NCBI GenBank assembly: GCA_013335535.1
Contig: JAAXVL010000001.1
Location: 885,764-949,763, forward strand
DNA from: Azonexaceae bacterium
Lineage (GTDB): Bacteria; Pseudomonadota; Gammaproteobacteria; Burkholderiales; Rhodocyclaceae
Length of the DNA: 64,000 nucleotides
Direction: 5' to 3'
Shown here piece after piece: positions 19,365-27,408 of this stretch. Every line of letters starts with the position of its first letter. The first letter of the stretch is position 1. Position numbers and translations under genes: made by a program. The notes beneath the pieces are model-generated. The model did no database searches, was not told the DNA's origin, and saw nothing but the letters and a program-made list of their open reading frames with translations.

Positions 19365-20186
19365 ATGAAACTGGCTGATGCCCTGGAAATCGTGATGCGT
19401 ACCGATCCGGGCATGATTCGTTCGCATAACGAAGATGCCATCTACGCCGATGCCGGTCTTGGCGTGGCCATCCTGGCCGACGGCATGGGCGGCTACAACG
19501 CCGGGGAGGTCGCCAGTGGCCTGGCGACGACCCGACTGGCCGAGGACATGGCGGGCGTCATCAATTCCCCGGCTGTGCTGGGCAAGGGGCTGCATGATGC
19601 AGCCGTTGTCGAAGCACATATCGTCAATGAGGTGAAGGCCGCCAATCTGGCCATCTTCAATGCAGCCCAGAGTTGTTCACAGTACACGGGTATGGGCACG
19701 ACGCTGGTTCTGGCCTGGTTTTACAATAATCGGATGAGCGTCGCCCACGTTGGCGATTCGCGCCTGTATCGTCTGCGCGACGATAAATTTGAGCAGCTGA
19801 CGCGTGATCATTCCCTCTTACAGGAACAGCTTGATAATGGCATTATCACTGCTGAACAGGCCCGCTATGCGGAAAACCGGAATCTGGTGACCAGGGCGCT
19901 CGGGGTCGATCCCGAGGTCGAGGTTGAAGTTCACGATTACGACGTACGTTCAGGGGACATCGTGTTGCTGTGTTCCGATGGATTGAACGACATGATCGAG
20001 GACCACGATATTGCGGTAACGCTGCAGACGTTGGGCAGCAACCTGGCTTTGGCGGCGGATCATCTGGTTCATACGACCAATGCCAACGGCGGGCGAGATA
20101 ACGTCTCGGTCATTCTGGTCAAGGTAGTCGGCGATTTCGCATCGCCAAAGGGTTGGTGGCAGCGGCTACTGACCCGTTTGCAGTGA
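19365..20186 (+). CDS. PP2C-type protein serine/threonine phosphatase
   Basis: A 273-aa PPM/PP2C phosphatase with all the metal-binding motifs: RSHNEDA (20-26), ADGMGGYNAGE (Asp39), HVGDSRLYRLR, LCSDGLNDMIED and GGRDNVSVILV. The length is that of bare catalytic domains such as Stp/PrpC. The ATG at 19365 is chosen over an in-frame GTG at 19332, since homology begins at MKLADAL. The FHA gene follows 15 bp later; a phosphatase with a phosphothreonine reader suggests a Ser/Thr kinase elsewhere, as none is in this window. Confidence 0.93.
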   Translation: MKLADALEIVMRTDPGMIRSHNEDAIYADAGLGVAILADGMGGYNAGEVASGLATTRLAEDMAGVINSPAVLGKGLHDAAVVEAHIVNEVKAANLAIFNAAQSCSQYTGMGTTLVLAWFYNNRMSVAHVGDSRLYRLRDDKFEQLTRDHSLLQEQLDNGIITAEQARYAENRNLVTRALGVDPEVEVEVHDYDVRSGDIVLLCSDGLNDMIEDHDIAVTLQTLGSNLALAADHLVHTTNANGGRDNVSVILVKVVGDFASPKGWWQRLLTRLQ

Positions 20187-20201
20187 TATGGGGAAGGCAA
20201 G

Positions 20202-20906
20202 ATGGCAAAACTGATCCTCTCGATGGATGGTCTGGTGCTCAAGGAAATTCAGCTCAATCAGGAGCGACTGACCATTGGTCGCAAGCCGCAGAACGATATC
20301 CAGATCGACAATCTGGCGATCTCGGGCGAGCACGCCGTGGTCGTCACCATTCTCGCTGATTCCTTTCTTGAAGACCTGAACAGCACCAACGGAACGCTGG
20401 TCAATGGCCAGCCGATCAAGAAGCACTTCCTGCGCAACAACGACATCATCGAACTCGGCAAATACAAACTGAAGTACATGGCCGATCTGCAGGCTGGCGC
20501 CGCTGCCAGCGATTTCGAAAAGAACGCCGCGATCCGTTCGGGTTCGCTGAAGTTGCCCTCGGAGCTGCAACTGGCACCAACCGAGAGCATGACCCGGTCG
20601 AGTATCGGCATGGCCTCCCAGCCCAAGGCCCCGGTGCCGGGCATGTCAGCCGCCATACAACTCCTCAATGGCCCGAATGCCGGCAAGGAGCTTGATCTGA
20701 CCAAAACGCTGACCACTCTGGGCAAGCCCGGTTTGCAGGTGGCGGTGATCGCCAAGCGGCCACACGGCTATTTCATCACCCATGTCGAAGGGCGGCAGTT
20801 CCCCATCGTCAATGGCAAGGCGCTCGATGCGCAGGCTGTTCCGCTCGGTGACCATGATGTGATCGAGATCGCCGGCATCAAGATGGAATTTTTCATCAAG
20901 CATTGA
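20202..20906 (+). CDS. FHA-domain protein with a second FHA-like half
   Basis: A 234-aa soluble protein. Residues 20-90 are a canonical FHA domain with GRKPQNDI (Arg27), ISGEHA (41-44) and LNSTNGTLVNG, the phosphothreonine-binding surface. A linker rich in Ala, Ser and Pro follows. Residues 150-234 look like a second, degenerate FHA fold (IQLLNGPNAGKELDL, TTLGKPG, FPIVNGKAL) without the key Arg/Ser pair. A GGGGAAGG ribosome site precedes the ATG. It is probably regulated together with the PP2C phosphatase. Confidence 0.92.
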   Translation: MAKLILSMDGLVLKEIQLNQERLTIGRKPQNDIQIDNLAISGEHAVVVTILADSFLEDLNSTNGTLVNGQPIKKHFLRNNDIIELGKYKLKYMADLQAGAAASDFEKNAAIRSGSLKLPSELQLAPTESMTRSSIGMASQPKAPVPGMSAAIQLLNGPNAGKELDLTKTLTTLGKPGLQVAVIAKRPHGYFITHVEGRQFPIVNGKALDAQAVPLGDHDVIEIAGIKMEFFIKH

Positions 20907-21024
20907 AATTGATGGTTTTTTGACCGGCGACAGGGCTGTTTCGGGATCCCAAGGTTACAATCCGAGTCGGCCAGCACCCGGGTGACCCGAGGGGCGGCCC
21001 AACTTATCGGCAGGCCCAACAAGC

Positions 21025-21792
21025 ATGAAGCTCCGCGTACTCGGCTGCAGTGGTGGTATCGGTGGCAGACACCAGAGAACTACGTCGTTCCTCGTTGACC
21101 ACGACATCCTGATCGACGCCGGTACTGGCGTCGGCGAATTGTCGATAGCGGAACTTGCGGCCATCGATCACGTTTTCCTCACACACGCCCATCTCGATCA
21201 CGTTGCCGCGCTGCCGATGATGATCGATACCGTGGCTGATCGCCGCGACAAGCCGCTTACCGTGTACGGCACCGAGGCGGTGCTCGACAGTCTGCGCAAG
21301 CATATTTTCAATTGGGCGATCTGGCCTGACTTTTCCGAAGTTCCCTCGGCCGAGCAGCCCTTCATGCGCTATCGCAGCATCGAATTGGCAGAGACGGTTT
21401 CGCTGGTCGGGCGTCAGGTTTCGGCGCTGCCGGCCAATCACACTGTGCCGGCTGTTGGCTATTGCCTCGATTCCGGTGCCGCCAGTCTGGTGTTTTCTGG
21501 CGATACCGGGCCGTGCGAAGCGTTCTGGCAAGCCGTGAATGTCGTTCCCAACCTGCGCCACCTGATCATCGAGTGCGCCTTCCCCAACCGCGAGTCGCGA
21601 TTGGCAGAGATGTCCAAGCACTATTGGCCGGATGTGCTGGCGGCTGAACTGAACAAATTGACGCGCCCCTGCCAGATTCACATTTCGCATCTGAAACCAG
21701 GGCAGGTCGAGGTCACTATGGAAGAAATTAACCGCTGTCTTCAGGCGTTTTCTCCCGGCATGCTGCAAAACAACCAGATTTTCGAGTTCTGA
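21025..21792 (+). CDS. MBL-fold metallohydrolase, class II cyclic-nucleotide phosphodiesterase-like
   Basis: A 255-aa metallo-beta-lactamase-fold protein. FLTHAHLDH (His54, His56, Asp58, His59) is the metal motif, and FSGDTGP plus HISHLKPGQ supply later ligands. The MKLRVLGCSGGIGG start and the ILIDAGTGVGEL strand resemble proteins annotated as 3',5'-cyclic-nucleotide phosphodiesterases, so cAMP hydrolysis is the leading guess, without proof. A 118-bp gap separates it from the FHA gene and contains a TACAAT (20956-20961) that could be a -10 element. Confidence 0.8.
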   Translation: MKLRVLGCSGGIGGRHQRTTSFLVDHDILIDAGTGVGELSIAELAAIDHVFLTHAHLDHVAALPMMIDTVADRRDKPLTVYGTEAVLDSLRKHIFNWAIWPDFSEVPSAEQPFMRYRSIELAETVSLVGRQVSALPANHTVPAVGYCLDSGAASLVFSGDTGPCEAFWQAVNVVPNLRHLIIECAFPNRESRLAEMSKHYWPDVLAAELNKLTRPCQIHISHLKPGQVEVTMEEINRCLQAFSPGMLQNNQIFEF

Positions 21793-21807
21793 CTGAGACG
21801 CCCTTTC

Positions 21808-23394
21808 ATGGAAACCTCGGACGACCTGTTTCGCCGCCTGGAACAGCTCAACGATATCGGTGCCTCGCTGTCCAGCGAGCACAACATCAAGCTGCTGCTC
21901 GAAAAGATTGTCCTCGCCGCCAAGCAGATCACCAGGGCTGATGGCGGAACGCTCTATCTGTTGTCGGATGACAAGCGCCACCTGCATTTCGAAATCGTCC
22001 GCACCAGTTCGCTGAACCTGGCCTTTGGCGGCTCCAGCGATCAGCCCACCTCGGGCAAGTTCCCCGACCTGCCGCTCTATCGCCACGATGGCTCAGCCAA
22101 CGACTGCATGGTCGCTGCCTACGCCGCCATAACGGGCAAGACGGTCAATATCGCCGATGCCTATAGCGCCGAGGGATTCGATTTTTCCGGTACGCGCCAG
22201 TTCGACGCGCGAACCGGCTATCGCTCGCAGTCTTTCCTGACTGTGCCGATGAAGGATCACGAGGGCGAGATCATCGGCGTGCTGCAACTGATCAATGCCC
22301 TCAGCCCGACCGACGGGGCGGTCAGCGAATTCTCCCAGGCCGACCAGCGTCTCGCCGAATCGCTTGCCTCGCAAGCCGCCATCGCGCTGAGCAACCGGCA
22401 ACTCGTTGAGCAACTCGAGGCGCTCTTCGAATCCTTCGTCAAGCTCATCAACCTGGCCATCGATGAAAAGTCGCCCTACACCGGCGGCCACTGCCAGCGC
22501 GTGCCGGAACTGACCATGATGCTCGCCGAAGCCGCCGATGCGACCAGCGAAGGTCCGCTCGCCGACTTCAAACTGACCGACAAGGACCGCTACGAACTGC
22601 GCATCGCCGCGCTGCTCCACGACTGTGGCAAGGTCACGACGCCGGTGCACATCGTGGACAAGGCGACCAAGCTGCAAACCATTTACGATCGCATCCATCT
22701 CATCGACACGCGTTTTGAAGTCGTCAAGCGTGACGCCGAGATTCGCAAATGGAAAAGCATCGCCGAAGGCATGGGGCCGGCTGAGGCCGAGCAAATCTGT
22801 TTTGATTTTTGCCAAAAAATTCCGGTTGACCGTGAGATTTTGCATCGGGCCAATATCGGCTGCGAAAAAATGGCCGATGAAGACATTGAGCACGTCCGGC
22901 GAATCACCGCCGAGTATCGCTGGCGCAACGCCGACGGCGAGGATGTCCCGTTCCTCAGCGATGACGAACTCGAAAACCTGACTATCCGCTCCGGCACACT
23001 GACCTGCGCCGAGCGCGACATTATCAACTACCACATCGTCGCCACCATCAAGATGCTCGAACAGCTACCGTGGCCGCGACACCTGAAAAACGTCCCCGAA
23101 TACGCCGGCGGTCACCACGAACGAATGGACGGCAAAGGCTACCCCAAAGGCCTCAAGCGCGAAAACATGAGCTGGCAGGCTCGGATAATGGGCATCGCCG
23201 ACATCTTCGAAGCGCTCACCGCCAAGGATCGGCCGTACAAAGAAGGCATGAAACTCTCGGAAGCGCTGGGCATCCTCGAACGCTTCAGCCTCAATGGCCA
23301 TATCGACCCCGCCCTGCACGAAGTTTTCATCGGCAGCGAGGTGTACCGCCGATACGCCAGCGCTTTCCTGAAAAGCCATCAGGTCGACTGCTGA
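21808..23394 (+). CDS. GAF-HD-GYP cyclic-di-GMP phosphodiesterase
   Basis: A 528-aa protein. The GAF sensor spans about 15-195. The HD-GYP domain follows: HD pair at 271-272 (LLHDCGKVTTP) and HHERMDGKGYP at 436-446. The HD-to-GYP distance is about 165 residues, roughly 100 more than in typical HD-GYP domains. A copy of the dispersed repeat encodes about residues 332-343 (DFCQKIPVDRE) in this extra region. No membrane segment is seen. It follows the MBL-fold gene by 15 bp, linking c-di-GMP with a possible cAMP enzyme. Confidence 0.92.
   Translation: METSDDLFRRLEQLNDIGASLSSEHNIKLLLEKIVLAAKQITRADGGTLYLLSDDKRHLHFEIVRTSSLNLAFGGSSDQPTSGKFPDLPLYRHDGSANDCMVAAYAAITGKTVNIADAYSAEGFDFSGTRQFDARTGYRSQSFLTVPMKDHEGEIIGVLQLINALSPTDGAVSEFSQADQRLAESLASQAAIALSNRQLVEQLEALFESFVKLINLAIDEKSPYTGGHCQRVPELTMMLAEAADATSEGPLADFKLTDKDRYELRIAALLHDCGKVTTPVHIVDKATKLQTIYDRIHLIDTRFEVVKRDAEIRKWKSIAEGMGPAEAEQICFDFCQKIPVDREILHRANIGCEKMADEDIEHVRRITAEYRWRNADGEDVPFLSDDELENLTIRSGTLTCAERDIINYHIVATIKMLEQLPWPRHLKNVPEYAGGHHERMDGKGYPKGLKRENMSWQARIMGIADIFEALTAKDRPYKEGMKLSEALGILERFSLNGHIDPALHEVFIGSEVYRRYASAFLKSHQVDC
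22801..22835 (+). repeat. dispersed repeat, copy 3 (inside HD-GYP gene)
   Basis: TTTGATTTTTGCC, an A-rich spacer instead of the T-run, then TTCCGGTTGACCGTGAG. It is sense to the gene and read as the IPVDR frame, and it is one of the more diverged copies. Confidence 0.7.
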
Positions 23395-23616
23395 ATCATC
23401 GTCGGGCTATCTGGCTGGTGTTGTATTTGCCATATTTACTGCTTGAAGTCGCTATGCCTGCCGCATTGCGTCCACTCAGGGTGACGCAAATTGGCACGTC
23501 TTTCGACGCGTCTGGATGCTAGATTTTTTTACGGTTAGCAACAAAAGTCGCCAAAGCCATGAATGAGAAGGGATTCTCGAAAATATGGGTGGAATCGATG
23601 CTGCTTTTCCAACTCC

Positions 23617-23632
23617 TGGCACGGAATCTGTT
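23617..23632 (+). promoter_or_regulatory. possible sigma-54 promoter for the pilin gene
   Basis: TGGCACG-N4-CTGTT has a perfect -24 half and a weak -12 half (GT instead of GC). It lies 48 bp before the pilin ATG. Type IV pilin genes are sigma-54-dependent in several proteobacteria. A second candidate (TGGAAT-N5-CTGCT) lies at 23590-23605. The rest of the 285-bp gap shows no gene. Confidence 0.4.
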
Positions 23633-23679
23633 ATAGGTAACTCAGCGGCCTTCCGCCTTGTCACTAAAAGGAGATTCAA

Positions 23680-24030
23680 ATGAAGAATGTTCAAAAAGGT
23701 TTCACCCTGATCGAACTGATGATCGTCGTCGCCATTATCGGTATTCTGGCCGCAGTCGCTCTGCCGCAATATCGTAGCTATACCCAGAAATCGGCGGATG
23801 CGGCATGCTTGGCTGAAGCAACTGCTGTTTCCCGTGGCGCTGCTGCGGCCGCCGCAAATAACGATGCAGACCTGCTTCCTACCACCACGCTTACCGCCTG
23901 TACGGGCACTCTGCCAACTTCTGCAACTTGGACGTCTACAGCGGTAACGTTTAATACGGCCAATGGTCGTGGCGTTGCCGGTAAGGTTATCAGTTGCAAT
24001 TACACCACCGGTACTTGTGGACTTAGCTAA
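23680..24030 (+). CDS. type IV major pilin-like protein
   Basis: A 116-aa prepilin. The short leader MKNVQKG is followed by [24 protein letters not shown], given here as a family motif: prepilin peptidase would cut after Gly7 and methylate Phe1, and Glu5 is present. The globular domain is small, about 35 residues shorter than typical pilins, with four cysteines that could form disulfides. Ala/Thr-rich stretches may be glycosylated. An AAGGAGA ribosome site precedes the ATG. A strong terminator follows, then a PglL-like ligase gene. Confidence 0.93.
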   Translation: MKNVQKGFTLIELMIVVAIIGILAAVALPQYRSYTQKSADAACLAEATAVSRGAAAAAANNDADLLPTTTLTACTGTLPTSATWTSTAVTFNTANGRGVAGKVISCNYTTGTCGLS

Positions 24031-24047
24031 TAGAATAATCTGAATAT

Positions 24048-24064
24048 TCAACCCGTTGGGTTGA
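24048..24064. other. perfect hairpin after the pilin gene
   Basis: TCAACCC-GTT-GGGTTGA forms a 7-bp stem immediately before the main terminator. It may protect the abundant pilin mRNA. Confidence 0.5.
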
Positions 24065-24070
24065 GTAACG

Positions 24071-24098
24071 AACCGGGGCAAATGCCCCGGTTTTTTTT
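24071..24098 (+). terminator. intrinsic terminator after the pilin gene
   Basis: AACCGGGGC and GCCCCGGTT form a 9-bp stem with a 4-nt loop, followed by eight T residues. It separates high pilin expression from the ligase downstream. Confidence 0.9.
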
Positions 24099-24121
24099 GG
24101 CGGAAATTCTATTTTGCGCAT

Positions 24122-25825
24122 ATGAACGGTTCGATATTCGTGTCTCAAAGGACAGTTGTGTTCCCTTTTATTGCGCGTGTTCCTGTGGCGGTATCGCTTG
24201 CCTTGAGTTGGTTGATCGTCAACCATCCAATGCCTTGGCCTGCGTTTTATTCCGATGCTTTGGCCGCACTTGTGCTCTGGGTCGTATCGCTGGTTGTGCT
24301 GGCCAGGCGAGGAAAATCCGTTTCCGTTCCCATTTTGTTCTTGTGGTGTTTCGCCGTAGCGCTGCTTCCGTGGTTGCAGTTTGGGAAAGGTGAAATCTAT
24401 TTCTTCGGCACAGCGTGGATTCACTCACTTTATCTGCTTGGGTTTGCCGTTGCAGTACTCGTAGGCTACGACTGGGAAAGAACGGCAGAAGGTGAGTGTC
24501 TCGATTTCCTGTTTTTGGCCATTGTCATGGCTGCCACCCTTTCGGTCGTCATGCAACTTATTCAGTGGATGGCGTTGGATATCGGTTCGATATTAGTTCT
24601 GCAACCGGGAAGAGACCGCTATGACGCCAATCTGGGGCAACCCAACCAGTTGGCCTCTCTGCTCCTGCTGGGATCATGCGGTGTAGCCTGGGGTTACGCT
24701 CGCGGTTTCCTGAGGGCTTCTGTTTCGGTTGTGTTGTTGGTTTATTTGCTGACAGGCGTTGCGCTTACAGGGTCGAGAACGGCATGGCTCAACGTGGCAG
24801 GATTGGCAATTTTCCTGCCGATGTTCTGGCAAGAAAGAAGGCCTAAGCATCTACGACTCACCTTGGTTGCTCTTGCGGGGTATTTTTTTGCACTCAGCCT
24901 TTCATTGCCAACGCTAAATCATTGGTTGTTTGGAGGCGAGGCGGTTCTGCGCGAAGCATCCGATCCGCTCCGCTTGATGATCTGGCGCATTTTCGCCCAT
25001 GCTGTCATCAAAGGTCCTTTCCTTGGTTATGGCTGGGGTCAGTCGATTTCCGCTGCGCTGATGAATCCAGCATATCCTGACCAGACAGTGTTGTCTTATG
25101 CGCACAATCTTTTTCTCGATTTGATGGCCTACAACGGTCTGTTGATCGGCGGATTAATATCGGTCGGGATCATTTATATTTTCTGGTGTTTTCTAAAACA
25201 CATTCGGCGTCCCGAGGCCACGATTCCCTTTGCCTCCGCGGCAGTGCTGCTGGTACATGCCATGGTTGAGTATCCGCTGCATTATGGTTACTTTCTGCTG
25301 CCCTTCGGGATGTTCGTGGGGATATTGTGTTTTCATTCGCATGTGCGGGAAATTGGGGGCTTGTCCAGGCGGGGACTTGTTGCGGCTCTGTTGGTGTTTG
25401 GCGGTGCGTTGATAATTACCATTCATGACTGCCTGGAAGCCGAGCGGACCTACTTCGCCATTAATTATTCGAAGCGAAACAAGGAAGTACCTGTTGGCGA
25501 GCGACCTGTGTTGTATGTGCTGGATCAATGGCAGGAACGCCTGCGATTGGCAAACATGTTTCGCCCTGCGATTGAAAATGGTGCGAATCGTCAATGGATT
25601 TGGAGTGTGCTGGTTACAACCCCTGACCCTGCATATGCACTCAATCTGGCTCAGAATTATGCAGCCAATGGTCAACCGATGGAGGCACGTTATTGGCTGG
25701 AGTTAATGTGCAAAATAGCTCCCGTTGAGGTGGCCAAGCGACTTGAAGGCGAATGGCGCGTGCTTCGAAATGTTGAGACTATCTATGCAGCTGTCGATTG
25801 GGGTGCTTGTTCCGAGTCAAGATAA
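24122..25825 (+). CDS. PglL/TfpO-type O-oligosaccharyltransferase, Wzy_C family
   Basis: A 567-aa polytopic membrane protein with about 11-12 helices. The large periplasmic part holds NLGQPNQLASLLLLG (about 178-192) and TGSRTAWL, both typical of PglL ligases, and GYGWGQS plus AHNLFLDLMAYNG belong to the Wzy_C region. The soluble C-terminal tail of about 130 residues also fits PglL. It lies directly downstream of the pilin gene, so transfer of a lipid-linked glycan to pilin in the periplasm is the likely job. Base composition is less GC-rich than the surrounding core genes. The first ATG is used; ATG and GTG alternatives within the first 30 codons exist. Confidence 0.82.
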   Translation: MNGSIFVSQRTVVFPFIARVPVAVSLALSWLIVNHPMPWPAFYSDALAALVLWVVSLVVLARRGKSVSVPILFLWCFAVALLPWLQFGKGEIYFFGTAWIHSLYLLGFAVAVLVGYDWERTAEGECLDFLFLAIVMAATLSVVMQLIQWMALDIGSILVLQPGRDRYDANLGQPNQLASLLLLGSCGVAWGYARGFLRASVSVVLLVYLLTGVALTGSRTAWLNVAGLAIFLPMFWQERRPKHLRLTLVALAGYFFALSLSLPTLNHWLFGGEAVLREASDPLRLMIWRIFAHAVIKGPFLGYGWGQSISAALMNPAYPDQTVLSYAHNLFLDLMAYNGLLIGGLISVGIIYIFWCFLKHIRRPEATIPFASAAVLLVHAMVEYPLHYGYFLLPFGMFVGILCFHSHVREIGGLSRRGLVAALLVFGGALIITIHDCLEAERTYFAINYSKRNKEVPVGERPVLYVLDQWQERLRLANMFRPAIENGANRQWIWSVLVTTPDPAYALNLAQNYAANGQPMEARYWLELMCKIAPVEVAKRLEGEWRVLRNVETIYAAVDWGACSESR

Positions 25826-25914
25826 ACGATGTTGTGACTTGGTGTAATGTGGCATAGGGGGCTGACCCCTATTTAAAGAAGACTAGGAATGATTTGTGCT
25901 GAACTGAAGATGCC

Positions 25915-27303
25915 ATGAGTGGGGCGATTAAGCCGAAGGTGCTGTCGATCATTGTCGCCTTTTTGGCTGCAATTGCTGCCTCCGTGATATTTTTTGCCCA
26001 TCCTGATCTTACATGGCATGATCAGCAGCGACTGGGGCAGGTTTGTATATCGATCGGGGCTTTTGTCGGCATTTTGTTGCTCCGGCTCCCCGCCGTTGTT
26101 AGTGTAAACCGAGTTTTGGTTTTGCCTGCAGTGGGTGTTCTAGTGCTTGGTTCCTTGTCTGTTTCTTTGGCCTTGAATCCATTTTGGGCCGCAGCCGAGT
26201 ACGCTTTGCTGCTAGCGGGTATTGGTTTAGGAGCTTTTGTTTTTTGCCTTATGCGCGAATTTGGAGATACCGCTGACCTAGTTTTGGGCGGCATTTTGCG
26301 TTTGTTGTTGGCAGGAATGGTTCTCCAGTTTTATGTCTCGGTTGTCTCGGCGATGGCTCATGCCGAGCTATTTTTTGCACCGTGGAGCCTGCTGCATGGC
26401 TTCTCGAACATGCGATTCGAAGGACAGTTCTTAACTATTGTAGTGCCGTTGTTAGGGGCTTCCATGTTTATTCCTAACGAGAGTAGTCTCGGTTACCCCC
26501 GTTGGTTGGATATCTTTCTGATGGTTTCTCTCGCGGGGATGGTTTTCGTGGCCGGTACCCGAGGAACGATTGCTGCTTGGTTGGCTGCCTCAATCATCTT
26601 TTGGTGCTTGACTGGGGGAGCGAGAAACATTGCAAACCGCATGTTCTTGATATTGGTGACAGGTTTTGTTCTCGCTTGGTTGGTCTTGTTCTCGGTTTCT
26701 TGGGTGACAGGTCAACCTGCAGATTACCGCTTTGCTGGTGAGCAGGTGTTCGGTTTGTCGGCAAGAGAAATTCTTTGGCAACATGCATGGGCCAAGATTT
26801 TAGAATTTCCCTGGCTTGGAATCGGGCCAATGCATTTCGCTTCGTTGAAGAATCCGGTCGCAGCCCACCCTCATCAGGCGCTGTTGCAAATCGCCAGCGA
26901 GTGGGGGCTGCCCGTATTTTTAATGATCACGGCCACTGTTGCGATCTGGTTATTCAAAGTCTTTGCCGAAGTTAGATCCGGTGATGCCAAGGCAGGTAGT
27001 GATCTCAGGTGGGCGTTGCTGTTCGCTGTCTTGGCGTCCATGGTCCAAAGCATGGTCGATGGCGTTTTGGTGATGCCTTATACGCAGCTATGGTTGGCGA
27101 TTGTGGTCGGTTGGTGTTCCGCTCGGTGCCTTCCCGTGTTTCAGGGTGAGACAACGAAGGTTCCAGGCTGGCTTCCTCTGCTACTGTGGGGGGCGGCCAA
27201 CGTATTACTGGTTGCTGTTGTGGTGATGAGTTACCCTAGCCTTGTCGGTGCGCCTGAATATTGCGGCGGTGGACCTCGATTCTGGTGTAATGGTCGAATA
27301 TAG
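25915..27303 (+). CDS. O-antigen ligase / Wzy-like membrane protein
   Basis: A 462-aa protein with about 11-12 membrane helices and no clear soluble domain. AGTRGTIAAWLA (about 206) and WLGIGPMHFASLKNPVAAHPHQALLQ (stated as a region near 300) match the Wzy_C ligase/polymerase pattern: a conserved Arg, then a His-rich loop facing the periplasm. It is 89 bp after the PglL-like gene and shares its lower GC content, so both may have arrived together or evolve under relaxed constraint. A polymerase, or a second ligase for the pilin glycan, are the options. Confidence 0.78.
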   Translation: MSGAIKPKVLSIIVAFLAAIAASVIFFAHPDLTWHDQQRLGQVCISIGAFVGILLLRLPAVVSVNRVLVLPAVGVLVLGSLSVSLALNPFWAAAEYALLLAGIGLGAFVFCLMREFGDTADLVLGGILRLLLAGMVLQFYVSVVSAMAHAELFFAPWSLLHGFSNMRFEGQFLTIVVPLLGASMFIPNESSLGYPRWLDIFLMVSLAGMVFVAGTRGTIAAWLAASIIFWCLTGGARNIANRMFLILVTGFVLAWLVLFSVSWVTGQPADYRFAGEQVFGLSAREILWQHAWAKILEFPWLGIGPMHFASLKNPVAAHPHQALLQIASEWGLPVFLMITATVAIWLFKVFAEVRSGDAKAGSDLRWALLFAVLASMVQSMVDGVLVMPYTQLWLAIVVGWCSARCLPVFQGETTKVPGWLPLLLWGAANVLLVAVVVMSYPSLVGAPEYCGGGPRFWCNGRI

Positions 27304-27320
27304 TCCTGCAATTGTCTTTG

Positions 27321-27355
27321 CTACGGTCAACTGGAAAAAATGACCAAATTCGAAA
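27321..27355 (-). repeat. dispersed repeat, copy 7 (intergenic, diverged)
   Basis: On the minus strand it reads AATTTGGTCA, a T-run and TTCCAGTTGACCGTAG. About five mismatches to the consensus. It lies between the Wzy-like gene and the convergent CYTH/CHAD gene. Confidence 0.65.
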
Positions 27356-27408
27356 CTGCGGGCTGTAGCCAGTAATTCAATTCGCCTGCATGTACGGCTG
27401 CTTCTTAT

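Noticed and set aside
20904-20936. A possible decayed repeat copy, T-run plus GACCGGCGACAGGG, between the FHA and MBL-fold genes.
   Set aside because: Alignment needs a 2-base insertion and several changes; too weak to list as a copy.
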